A program made the translations under genes and the position numbers. The notes below the pieces were generated by a model. The model had not been told where the DNA came from, ran no database searches, and saw only the letters and a program-made list of their open reading frames with translations. From Stutzerimonas kirkiae (GTDB lineage Bacteria; Pseudomonadota; Gammaproteobacteria; Pseudomonadales; Pseudomonadaceae), in contig NZ_QJUO01000005.1 in NCBI RefSeq assembly GCF_004327335.1, forward strand, positions 91,815 to 155,814: a stretch of DNA of 64,000 nt, in the 5' to 3' direction. Of this stretch, positions 45,740 to 53,403 are shown in pieces. Numbering within the stretch: position 1 is the first letter of the stretch; the number at the start of each line of letters is the position of its first letter.

Positions 45740-46512
45740 AGATTGCCGCCAACCTGTCCCTGCTGTTCAGCGAATATCCGCTGCTCGAACGCATCGACGA
45801 GGCCTGTGCATCCGGCTTTGCCGGCGTGGAAATCCAGTTTCCCTACGAAATCGCGGCAATACGCCTGAAGGAAGCGCTGGAACGCGCCAGCCTGCCGCTG
45901 GTGCTGATCAACCTGCCCGCCGGCGACCTGATGGAAGGCGGCCCCGGCCTCGCCTGCATACCGCAGCGCCAGGATGAATTCCGCCAGGCACTGCGCGATG
46001 CCCTGAGCTATGCGGCCATGGTGCGCCCACAATGCGTCAACGTGCTCGCGGGACGGCTGATCGAAGGCGTCGACCGCGAGCAGGCCATGCAGACCCTGGC
46101 CGACAACCTGCGCCGCGCGGCCCGCGAGTTCGAGCTGCTGGGCATCCCGGTATTGTGCGAAGCGATCAATCCGCTGGATATGCCGCGCTTTCTCATCAAC
46201 ACCCCGGATGACCTGCTGGAAATCCTCGAACGGGTCGACCACCCGAACTGCCTGGCCCAACTGGACCTCTACCATCTGGCGCGCCAGGAGCTGGACATCG
46301 CGGCCAGCATCCAGCGACTGGGCAAGCGCATCGGCCACGTACAGTTCGCCGACTGCCCCGGCCGCGGCGCCCCCGGCAGCGGCGAGATGGACTTCCCGCG
46401 GGCATTGCAGGCCCTGCGCGACATCGACTACCAGGGCTGGCTCGGCGCCGAATACTGGCCCGGCCTAGACAGCACCCGGCAGAGCCTCGGCTGGCTCGAA
46501 GACTGGCGCTGA
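45736..46512 (+). CDS. hyi: hydroxypyruvate isomerase family protein
   Basis: 258 aa TIM-barrel (xylose isomerase-like AP endonuclease fold). It starts GTG (MKIAANLSLLFSEYP) overlapping the glxR stop. The metal-binding glutamates and Asp/His lie in LCEAINPLD, LDLYHLARQE and GAEYWPG, and GHVQFADCPGRGAPGSGE is the substrate-loop signature of Hyi/OtnI. Hyi converts hydroxypyruvate to tartronate semialdehyde, which GlxR reduces to glycerate. OtnI (2-oxo-tetronate isomerase) is the alternative. Confidence 0.8.
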   Translation: MKIAANLSLLFSEYPLLERIDEACASGFAGVEIQFPYEIAAIRLKEALERASLPLVLINLPAGDLMEGGPGLACIPQRQDEFRQALRDALSYAAMVRPQCVNVLAGRLIEGVDREQAMQTLADNLRRAAREFELLGIPVLCEAINPLDMPRFLINTPDDLLEILERVDHPNCLAQLDLYHLARQELDIAASIQRLGKRIGHVQFADCPGRGAPGSGEMDFPRALQALRDIDYQGWLGAEYWPGLDSTRQSLGWLEDWR

Positions 46513-46527
46513 CGCTGCAAGCCAACA

Positions 46528-46556
46528 GCTTGAAGCTTGAAGCTTGAAGCTTGAAA
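46528..46556. repeat. TTGAAGC tandem repeat
   Basis: Four head-to-tail copies of a 7-mer (AGCTTGA phase) between hyi and the yegD-like gene; a member of the dispersed AAGCTTG family. Confidence 0.65.
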
Positions 46557-46609
46557 GAATCGCCGTTGACGCTAAACTGCGCGCCCTTTTTTCCGGCACC
46601 GGTGCCCCC

Positions 46610-47875
46610 ATGCGAACCCCCACTCCCGCCCGCGCCTGCGGTATCGACTTCGGCACCTCGAACTCGACGGTCGGCTGGTGGCGCCCGGGCGCAGAGTCGC
46701 TGTTGCCCATGGAAGACGCCCACGACACACTGCCATCGGTGGTGTTCTTCAATTTCGAAGAACGCCGCCCGGTCTACGGACGCCAGGCACTGGCCGAATA
46801 CCTGGATGGCTACGAAGGCCGCCTGATGCGTTCGCTCAAGAGCCTGCTCGGCTCCCGCCTGCTCAAGAGCGAGACCACGGTATTGGGCAGCGCCCTGCCC
46901 TTTACGGAAATCCTCGGGCTGTTCCTCGGCACCCTCAAGCAGCGTGCCGAACGCCAGGCCGGACGCAGCTTCGAGGAAGTGGTACTGGGGCGCCCGGTGT
47001 TCTTCGTCGACGACGATCCGCAGGCCGACCGCGAAGCCGCCGACACCCTGGAAGGCGTGGCGCGCAAGCTGGGCTTCCGCGACGTTTCCTTCCAGTTCGA
47101 GCCGATCGCCGCCGCGTTCGACTACGAATCGCGCATCGAACGCGAAGAGCGCGTGCTGATCGTCGATATCGGTGGCGGCACCTCGGATTTCTCCCTGGTC
47201 CGGCTGTCCCCCGAGCGCCATCACCTGGACCAGCGCCAGCACGACATCCTGGCGACCCGCGGCATCCATATCGGCGGCACCGACTTCGACCGGCAGCTCA
47301 GCCTGCAGGGCGTCATGCCCCTGTTCGGCTACGGTAGCCGCATGAAGAGCGATGCCCTGATGCCCACCAGCCCCCATCTCAACCTGGCCACCTGGCACAC
47401 CATCAACGCGGTCTATGCCCAGGCCTCGCTGCGCGCACTGCAGAGCATGCGCTACGACATCGTCGATCCCAGCGGCATCGACCGCCTGCTGCGCCTGGTC
47501 GAGCAACGGGCCGGGCACTGGCTGGCCATGCAGGTCGAGGACAGCAAGATCGCCCTGACCGACCAGCCGCAGCGCGACATCGACCTGGGGCGCATCGAAC
47601 CCGGTCTGCTCGCCAGGCTGCAACGCACTACGCTGGAACAGGCGATCGCCCCCCTGCTGGAACGTATCGGTACTTGCATCGACCAGTTGCTGAACGACGC
47701 CGGGCTGCGCCCGGGCGATGTCGATAGCGTCTTTTTCACCGGGGGCTCCAGCGTCATCCCGGCCTTGAGGCAGTGTGTCGCCAGCAGGCTGACGCAGGCA
47801 CGCCACGTCGAGGGCAACCGCTTCGGCAGCATCGGCAACGGTCTGGCCATCGAGGCCAGGAAGCGCTACGGTTGA
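46610..47875 (+). CDS. yegD: YegD-type Hsp70 family protein
   Basis: 421 aa, consisting only of the actin-like nucleotide-binding domain of Hsp70, with no substrate-binding domain. Phosphate 1 GIDFGTSNSTVG is at 11-22, then VVLGRPVFF, phosphate 2 LIVDIGGGTSDFSL and adenosine motif VFFTGGSSVIPAL. A typical DnaK linker is absent. MRTPTPARACGID is chosen because relatives start there; upstream in-frame codons run into the TTGAAGC repeat. There is no clear ribosome-binding site. Cellular role unknown. Confidence 0.88.
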   Translation: MRTPTPARACGIDFGTSNSTVGWWRPGAESLLPMEDAHDTLPSVVFFNFEERRPVYGRQALAEYLDGYEGRLMRSLKSLLGSRLLKSETTVLGSALPFTEILGLFLGTLKQRAERQAGRSFEEVVLGRPVFFVDDDPQADREAADTLEGVARKLGFRDVSFQFEPIAAAFDYESRIEREERVLIVDIGGGTSDFSLVRLSPERHHLDQRQHDILATRGIHIGGTDFDRQLSLQGVMPLFGYGSRMKSDALMPTSPHLNLATWHTINAVYAQASLRALQSMRYDIVDPSGIDRLLRLVEQRAGHWLAMQVEDSKIALTDQPQRDIDLGRIEPGLLARLQRTTLEQAIAPLLERIGTCIDQLLNDAGLRPGDVDSVFFTGGSSVIPALRQCVASRLTQARHVEGNRFGSIGNGLAIEARKRYG

Positions 47876-47923
47876 TGCAGGCACAGGCAACCGCCCGTGC
47901 ATTGCATGCAGGAGCAGGCTCTT

Positions 47924-48835
47924 ATGGCATACCAGCTACGTCCCCGCTCATCCGTCGCCGCCCAGGTGCGCAAGGCCGCCCGCGACCGACTGGCCGAAGC
48001 GATAGACGCCCTGGCAGCCCCACCGATGGACGTGGGCGAAGGCATCCACCAGGCACGCAAGCGCATCAAGGAACTCCGGGCGCTGCTGCGCCTGGTGCGC
48101 AAACCGCTGGGGGTGACCTTCGACCGGGAAAACCGCCGCCTGCGCGACATCGCCCGCGAACTGTCCGAGTCGCGCGATGCCACGGCCATGCTGGAAAGCT
48201 GGGACCTGCTGGCCGGCCATTTCGGCCAGCCATTCGACAACCAGGCCATGCGCCAGACCCGCCAGCGCCTGCAGGCCCGTGCCGAAACGGCCGAGGCCTG
48301 CGATGCCGGCCTCGGCGTGGTGATCTCCGGAGTCCAGGCGCAGTTGCAGGCAATCATGCACGGGGTGGACAACTGGCGCTTGCACGGCAAAGGCTTCGAG
48401 TTACTGGCCGAGGGGCTGCATGACATCTACCGGGCGGGCACCCGGGAACTGGCGAAACTCGGCGAGGAACCCGACGACGAGGGCTTCCACCAGTGGCGCA
48501 AGCGGGTCAAGGACCACTGGTACCAGTGCCGCCTGCTCACCCCGGTCTGGCCAGGGTTGATGGCGCAACGCTGCGAATCACTGAAGCAGTTGGCCGAAGC
48601 ACTCGGCGACGAACACGACCTCTATATGATGCAGCAGGCACTGGAACGCGAACCCGCGCTGTTCGGCGATGAAGAAGAGCGCAGCCTGCTCGCCCGCCTG
48701 ATCGGGCAGCGCCGCCAGGCCCTGCGCCACGAAGCCCTGGTCCAGGGCCGGCAACTCTATGGGGAACCGCCCTCGGCCCTGGTCGAGCGCATACGCGGCT
48801 ACTGGAAAGACGCCCGCAAATACCACACCCTTTGA
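47924..48835 (+). CDS. CHAD domain protein
   Basis: 303 aa, two four-helix bundles. The paired CHAD motifs HQARKRIKELRALLRLVR (about 43-60) and FHQWRKRVKDHWYQC (about 188-202), with their histidine and basic residues, line the anion-binding pore. CHAD proteins bind inorganic polyphosphate and often sit beside CYTH triphosphatases; no CYTH gene is nearby. The start has AGGAG nine bases upstream. It lies 48 bp after yegD and 13 bp before the DUF3820 gene. Confidence 0.87.
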   Translation: MAYQLRPRSSVAAQVRKAARDRLAEAIDALAAPPMDVGEGIHQARKRIKELRALLRLVRKPLGVTFDRENRRLRDIARELSESRDATAMLESWDLLAGHFGQPFDNQAMRQTRQRLQARAETAEACDAGLGVVISGVQAQLQAIMHGVDNWRLHGKGFELLAEGLHDIYRAGTRELAKLGEEPDDEGFHQWRKRVKDHWYQCRLLTPVWPGLMAQRCESLKQLAEALGDEHDLYMMQQALEREPALFGDEEERSLLARLIGQRRQALRHEALVQGRQLYGEPPSALVERIRGYWKDARKYHTL

Positions 48836-48848
48836 ACACAGGACACCC

Positions 48849-49070
48849 ATGCGCCCCGAGGACCTCGAACGCCTGCTGACCCAGACCATGCCCTACGGCA
48901 AATACAAGGGCCGCGCCATCGCCGACCTGCCTGGCGACTACCTCAACTGGTTCGCCCGCAGCGGCTTCCCGCGCGGCGACCTGGGCCAGTTGCTGGAGTT
49001 GATGCACGAGATCGACCACAACGGCCTGTCCGCCCTGCTCGACCCGCTGCGCCGGAAAAGGCAGCCATAA
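48849..49070 (+). CDS. DUF3820 family protein
   Basis: 73 aa, whole length matches the small DUF3820 family (MPYGKYKGRAIADLPGDYL, WFARSGFPRGDLGQLL). The family is thought to be an RNase H/quorum-sensing-associated or nucleic-acid-related module, but no activity is established. Probably co-transcribed with the CHAD gene. Confidence 0.82.
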   Translation: MRPEDLERLLTQTMPYGKYKGRAIADLPGDYLNWFARSGFPRGDLGQLLELMHEIDHNGLSALLDPLRRKRQP

Positions 49071-49123
49071 GACAAGCTGCAAGCTTCCAAATGCTCGGGT
49101 AGCCGTCAGGTATTGCAACCCGC

Positions 49124-49657
49124 TTATGGCTGATGGCTTTGCACCTTCAGCGCCTCCAGGGCAGGCTCCGCGTAAATCCCCACCTCCACCGCCAGTTGCA
49201 TGACGCGCGGCAAGTCTTCGCGATAGACCAGCACCGCCTGCAACTCATCGTCCAGCGGCTCGCTGAAGTCCACCAGCACATAGCCGCCCTTTTCCGGGTA
49301 CAGGCTGCCCATCTGCACCTGGATACGGTTGAGCGCCTTCAACGGTTCGGTTTTCCCCAGTTGCTTGGGCTTGAGTACGAAGCTCACGCTCTCGCCGAAC
49401 GAAGCGACGATCTGCGCGAACAGTTGCGGGTAGTCATCGGCCTGGAACAGCACTGTATCCGGCAGGCTGCCCACCACCACCCACTCGCCGAGGGGGATCG
49501 GAAAGTCATCGTCGTAGTTGATATCGGCATTGGCCTGCAGGAAGGCCTGTGGATCGGCATAGGCCTGGCTGGCCTCGTCGGCGACCCGCAGGATGTCCTC
49601 CTCGCGCATGCAGCCCGAGCTTATCAGGCGAATCAGTTCGGTCAGTTGCTCTTTCAT
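49124..49657 (-). CDS. conserved hypothetical cytoplasmic protein
   Basis: 177 aa, acidic, no signal peptide or membrane segment. MKEQLTELIRLISSGCMREE opens a helical N-terminal part; an alternating beta-rich part follows (GEWVVVGSLPDTVLFQADDY, GGYVLVDFSEPLDDELQAVL). I do not recognise the family. Codon usage matches the surroundings. Start MKEQ is supported by composition; the frame is open to 49780, but that stretch enters element A. It converges on the DUF3820 gene. Confidence 0.65.
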   Translation of the reverse strand: MKEQLTELIRLISSGCMREEDILRVADEASQAYADPQAFLQANADINYDDDFPIPLGEWVVVGSLPDTVLFQADDYPQLFAQIVASFGESVSFVLKPKQLGKTEPLKALNRIQVQMGSLYPEKGGYVLVDFSEPLDDELQAVLVYREDLPRVMQLAVEVGIYAEPALEALKVQSHQP

Positions 49658-49754
49658 GGTCGCATCCCGGGGAAATCGAAGGCCGCAGGATAACGGATCG
49701 GGGCGATGGGAGAGGGCATGATCGGGCTGTATGGGGAGGAAATCGTGCCCTATG

Positions 49755-49919
49755 CAGGGCGATCGCGCCATGCACGGCAAACAGCCGAAAACAGCGCTGG
49801 AAGCGCTCGAGCCTGGACGAAAGAGCGTGACAGCCGGTGTTTTTCGTCCAGCGTTCCAGCCTCCAGCGCTTTTATCGAAGCACCTTGCCGGTGAATAACG
49901 GCATGGCGCGATCGCCCTG
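49755..49919. mobile_element. element A, intact copy 2
   Basis: 165 bp bounded by perfect 19-bp inverted ends, CAGGGCGATCGCGCCATGC and its complement. The orientation is opposite to copy 1: the CACCTTGCCGGTGAATAAC block is on the right. The same long-hairpin layout is present (AACAGCGCTGGAAGCGCTCG / TCCAGCCTCCAGCGCTTTTA arms and central GACGAAAG / TTTCGTC). Confidence 0.8.
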
Positions 49920-50253
49920 GTGCTCTATGAGGGATAGCGGATTTGGCCATCCTGTGTCCGGCTATAGAGCGTACAGCGTGCCCCAGGGACCACCGTCTCT
50001 GTGCGAATGCCTGGTGGCGGGACGGGGCAGCACACCACCAGCCCACACAAAATCGCCAACCCGGTCGCAACACGACTGCGGCTTCCACGGCCATGGAGCG
50101 GATTTCATGCGCTCGCCCCGGGCGCTTCCCCACGTCCACGGCGACCTCACCCTTCCGCCCCGGCAACCCTGTCGATTCCGCCGGAAACTTTTGACCCCGC
50201 GGCATGGCGCCGTTTAGTCTCAGCGCCTGCTCTCGTTCATCAGGATCATCGAC
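49920..50253. other. tolC upstream intergenic region
   Basis: 334 bp without a convincing gene. I looked for a thi-box riboswitch and a terminator and saw neither. The promoter of the TolC-type gene should lie in the last 100 bp but is not obvious. Confidence 0.35.
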
Positions 50254-51693
50254 ATGCTGCGCAGACTTCCCCTGGCCATCGCCATCACCCTGTCGCTCGC
50301 AAGCAACGCCTGGGCGGACAATGTCCTCACGCCGGCGAGCAAGAGCGACCTGCTCAGCGTCTATCGCGAAGCCCTCAACAACAACGCTGACCTGGCCGCG
50401 GCCCGGGCACAGTTCCAGGCCAGCCAGGAAACCGTGCCACAGGCGCGCGCCGGCCTGCTGCCCAACCTCAGCGCCTCCGCCGAACTGGGCGACAGCCGTA
50501 CCCGTATCGAAACCCAGCAGGGCTCGCAATCCTTCTCGCGCAGCGGCAGCGCCTACCAGGCCAACCTCAGCCAGCCGCTGTTCCGTGCCGATCGCTGGTA
50601 TCAGTTGCAAGCCGCCAAGGCCAGCAGCGAACAGGCCGCCCTGGAATACTCGGTCGCCGAACAGAACCTGGTCCTGCAAAGCGCCCAGGCCTATTTCGCG
50701 GTACTGCGCGCCCAGGACAACCTGGCCGCGGTAAAAGCGGAGGAAGCCGCCTTCAAACGCCAGCTCGACCAGGCCAACGAGCGCTTCGAGGTCGGCCTGT
50801 CCGACCGTACCGACGTGCTCGAAGCCCAGGCCGGGTACGATACCGCCCGTGCCAACCGGATGATCGCCCAGCGCCAGGTCGACGACGCCTTCCAGGCGCT
50901 CGCCACGCTGACCAATCGCCAGTACCTGGCCCTGGAAGGCATCCGGCACAGCCTGCCGGTTCTGCCGCCATTGCCCAACGACGCCCAGGCCTGGGTCGAG
51001 ACCGCGGCCCGCCAGAACCTCGCGCTGCAAGCCAGCGACCAGGCGGTGATCGCCGCCGAGCAGACCCTGCGCCAACGCCGCTCCGGCCACGCGCCGACCC
51101 TGGATGCGGTGGCCTCCTACCGCAAGGGCGACAACGACACCCTCGGTTTCAGCAACAGCGCCGCCGTGGCTACCCGTTATCGGGGCGACGCCGAGCAGGG
51201 CAGCATCGGCCTGCAATTGAACATACCGCTCTACAGCGGTGGCCTGACCAACTCGCAGACGCGCCAGGCCGGGCACCAGCTCGACCAGAGCGAACAACTG
51301 CGCGAGAGCCTGCGCCGGCAGATCGTCGAAAGCACACGCAACCTGCACCGGGCGGTGAACACCGATATCGAACAGGTGCAAGCGCGCCGGCAATCGATCA
51401 TCTCCAACCAGAGCGCCCTGGAAGCGACGGAAATCGGCTATCAGGTCGGCTCGCGCAATATCGTCGACGTGCTCGACACACAACGCCGACTGTTCGCCGC
51501 CGTTCGCGACTACAACAACGCCCGCTACGACTACATCCTCGACAACCTGCTGCTGAAACAGTCCGCCGGCACGCTCAACCCCGGCGACCTGCAGGAGCTG
51601 GCCAACTACCTCAAGCCAGACTACAACCCCGACACCGACTTCCTGCCACCGGACCTGTCGGACAGCATCGGGCGGCCCCCGCGCCTGGATTGA
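50254..51693 (+). CDS. TolC family outer-membrane efflux channel (OpmH-like)
   Basis: 479 aa with a signal peptide (about 1-21, SNAWA-D). Two outer-membrane efflux protein repeats: the first about 25-235 (YREALNNNADLAAARAQF...), the second about 245-445 (ARQNLALQASDQAVIAAEQT, NIPLYSGGLTNSQTRQA, TEIGYQVGSRNIVDVLDTQ). Length and termini match TolC/OpmH rather than the OprM type; there is no lipobox. It would serve a type I secretion or RND/MFS pump. No pump genes adjoin it. Confidence 0.88.
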   Translation: MLRRLPLAIAITLSLASNAWADNVLTPASKSDLLSVYREALNNNADLAAARAQFQASQETVPQARAGLLPNLSASAELGDSRTRIETQQGSQSFSRSGSAYQANLSQPLFRADRWYQLQAAKASSEQAALEYSVAEQNLVLQSAQAYFAVLRAQDNLAAVKAEEAAFKRQLDQANERFEVGLSDRTDVLEAQAGYDTARANRMIAQRQVDDAFQALATLTNRQYLALEGIRHSLPVLPPLPNDAQAWVETAARQNLALQASDQAVIAAEQTLRQRRSGHAPTLDAVASYRKGDNDTLGFSNSAAVATRYRGDAEQGSIGLQLNIPLYSGGLTNSQTRQAGHQLDQSEQLRESLRRQIVESTRNLHRAVNTDIEQVQARRQSIISNQSALEATEIGYQVGSRNIVDVLDTQRRLFAAVRDYNNARYDYILDNLLLKQSAGTLNPGDLQELANYLKPDYNPDTDFLPPDLSDSIGRPPRLD

Positions 51694-51801
51694 AGCCTCC
51701 CGGAGCCACCTCGCCACAGGTCGCGCCGAGGGTACCGCAGCGCGCCTGAAGCGTCCCACTGTGTCCATATGGGAGCCCGCCCCGCCCACTCGATCACGGC
51801 G

Positions 51802-51830
51802 CCTTATCCGCGCCATCACATGTTCCTATA
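51802..51830 (+). promoter_or_regulatory. possible promoter for soxBDAG
   Basis: TTATCC, 17 nt, TATAGT; the predicted start is about 32 bp before the soxB ATG. The -10 is good, the -35 weak. Confidence 0.35.
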
Positions 51831-51868
51831 GTGCTGTTCGCCGGCACCGGAATGCCGATCATGGTGCC

Positions 51869-53125
51869 ATGAATCGATATTCGGCATGGCAGCTTCTGCA
51901 ACACGCCCTCGGCGGCAACCGGCACTGGCCCAGGGCCTGGCGCGCGGCTTCACCCAAACGCAATTACGACGTGGTGATCATCGGCGGCGGCGCCCATGGC
52001 CTGGCCACCGCCTACTACCTGGCGCGCAACCACGGCATCGGCAACGTCGCGGTGCTGGAGAAGGGCTGGATCGGCGGTGGCAATGCCGGGCGCAACACCA
52101 CCATGGTGCGCTCGAACTACCTGTTGTCCGAGAATGCCCGCTTCTACGAATTTTCACTCAAGCTCTGGGAAGGCCTCAGCCGCGAGCTGAACTACAACGT
52201 CATGCTGTCGCAGCGCGGCGTGCTCAATCTCGCCCACTCGACGGCGCAACTGGAGGCCTATGCCCGCCGCGGCAACGCTCTGCGCCAGGGCGGTATCGAC
52301 GCCATGCTGCTCGACCGCGAGCAAGTGCAGGCTCGCGTACCGTTGCTCGACTGCTCCGAACAGAGTCGCTATCCGGTGGTTGGCGGGCTGCTGCAGGAAA
52401 GGGCCGGCACCGCGCGCCACGACGCTGTGGTCTGGGGCTACGCCCGCGCGGCGGACAGCCTGGGCGTGGATATCATCCAGAACTGCGAGGTCACCGGCTT
52501 CACCCGCCAGGGTGGGCGCATCAGCGGCGTAGAGACCAGTATGGGCACCATCGGCGCCGGCCGCGTCGGCATGGCGGTGGCAGGCTACAGCAGCCAGTTG
52601 GCGCGCCTCGCCGGCCTGCGCCTGCCGCTGGAAAGCCATGTGCTGCAGGCCTTCGTCACCGAACCGGTGAAGCCGGTGCTCGACACCGTGGTCACCTCCG
52701 GGGCGCTGCACGTCTATGTCAACCAGTCCGACAAGGGCGAACTGGTGATCGGCGGCGACATCGACTTCTACAACAGCTACGCGCAACGTGGCAACTTGCC
52801 TGAGATCGAGCACAGCGCCGCCGCTGTACTGGGCCTGTTCCCCTGCTTCAGCCGGCTGCGGGTGCTGCGCACCTGGGGCGGCATCATGGACATGAGCATG
52901 GACGGCGCGCCGATCATCGGCGCGACCCCGCTCGACGGCCTGTACCTGAATGCCGGCTGGTGCTACGGCGGCTTCAAGGCGACCCCGGCGTCCGGCTGGG
53001 TGTTCGCCCACACCCTCGCCGAGGGCCAGCCCCATGCGCTGAACCGCCCCTACGGCCTGGAGCGCTTCGCCGAAGGCCGCCTGATCGACGAAAAGGGCGC
53101 CGGCCCGACCCCCAACGCGCACTGA
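51869..53125 (+). CDS. soxB: sarcosine oxidase-type beta subunit
   Basis: 418 aa FAD/FMN subunit of a heterotetrameric N-methyl amino-acid oxidase. Rossmann motif VVIIGGGAHGLATAYYLA starts at residue 35. H184 in GTARHDAVVWG sits where SoxB links FMN covalently. The C-terminus has WGGIMDMSMDGAPIIGATP and AGWCYGGFKATPASGW, both SoxB-specific. It catalyses oxidation of a secondary N-methyl amine, with the methyl carbon passed to THF on SoxA. The ATG is chosen by family length; the ribosome-binding site is weak. First gene of soxBDAG. Confidence 0.88.
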   Translation: MNRYSAWQLLQHALGGNRHWPRAWRAASPKRNYDVVIIGGGAHGLATAYYLARNHGIGNVAVLEKGWIGGGNAGRNTTMVRSNYLLSENARFYEFSLKLWEGLSRELNYNVMLSQRGVLNLAHSTAQLEAYARRGNALRQGGIDAMLLDREQVQARVPLLDCSEQSRYPVVGGLLQERAGTARHDAVVWGYARAADSLGVDIIQNCEVTGFTRQGGRISGVETSMGTIGAGRVGMAVAGYSSQLARLAGLRLPLESHVLQAFVTEPVKPVLDTVVTSGALHVYVNQSDKGELVIGGDIDFYNSYAQRGNLPEIEHSAAAVLGLFPCFSRLRVLRTWGGIMDMSMDGAPIIGATPLDGLYLNAGWCYGGFKATPASGWVFAHTLAEGQPHALNRPYGLERFAEGRLIDEKGAGPTPNAH

Positions 53126-53151
53126 ATACGAACACGAGGAAGCCTGTCTCC

Positions 53152-53403
53152 ATGCTGAATATCCCCTGCCCCTGGTGCGGCCCTCGGGCGCAGACCGAAT
53201 ACCACTATGGCGGCGAGGCCGGCCGCGTGCGCCCGGCCGACGACGCCCCGTTGCAGGACTGGGTCGAGCACGTCTACCTGCGCGACAACCCTTGCGGCGA
53301 ACACCTTGAACTCTGGCAGCACCAGGCCGGCTGCGGCCAGTGGCTGCAACTGCGGCGCGATACCCGCAGCCACCGCATCCTCGCCGCCGCGGCGCTTTCA
53401 TGA
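53152..53403 (+). CDS. soxD: sarcosine oxidase-type delta subunit
   Basis: 83 aa zinc-binding subunit. MLNIPCPWCGPRAQTEYHYG supplies C6 and C9, and H57 with C61 (QHQAGCGQW) completes the zinc site with the spacing known in SoxD. It lies 26 bp after soxB and overlaps soxA by ATGA. Confidence 0.88.
   Translation: MLNIPCPWCGPRAQTEYHYGGEAGRVRPADDAPLQDWVEHVYLRDNPCGEHLELWQHQAGCGQWLQLRRDTRSHRILAAAALS

Noticed and set aside
49920..50253. TPP riboswitch upstream of the TolC-type gene (thiC neighbours opmH in some pseudomonads)
   Set aside because: No thi-box sequence or aptamer pairing could be found and no thi gene is present.
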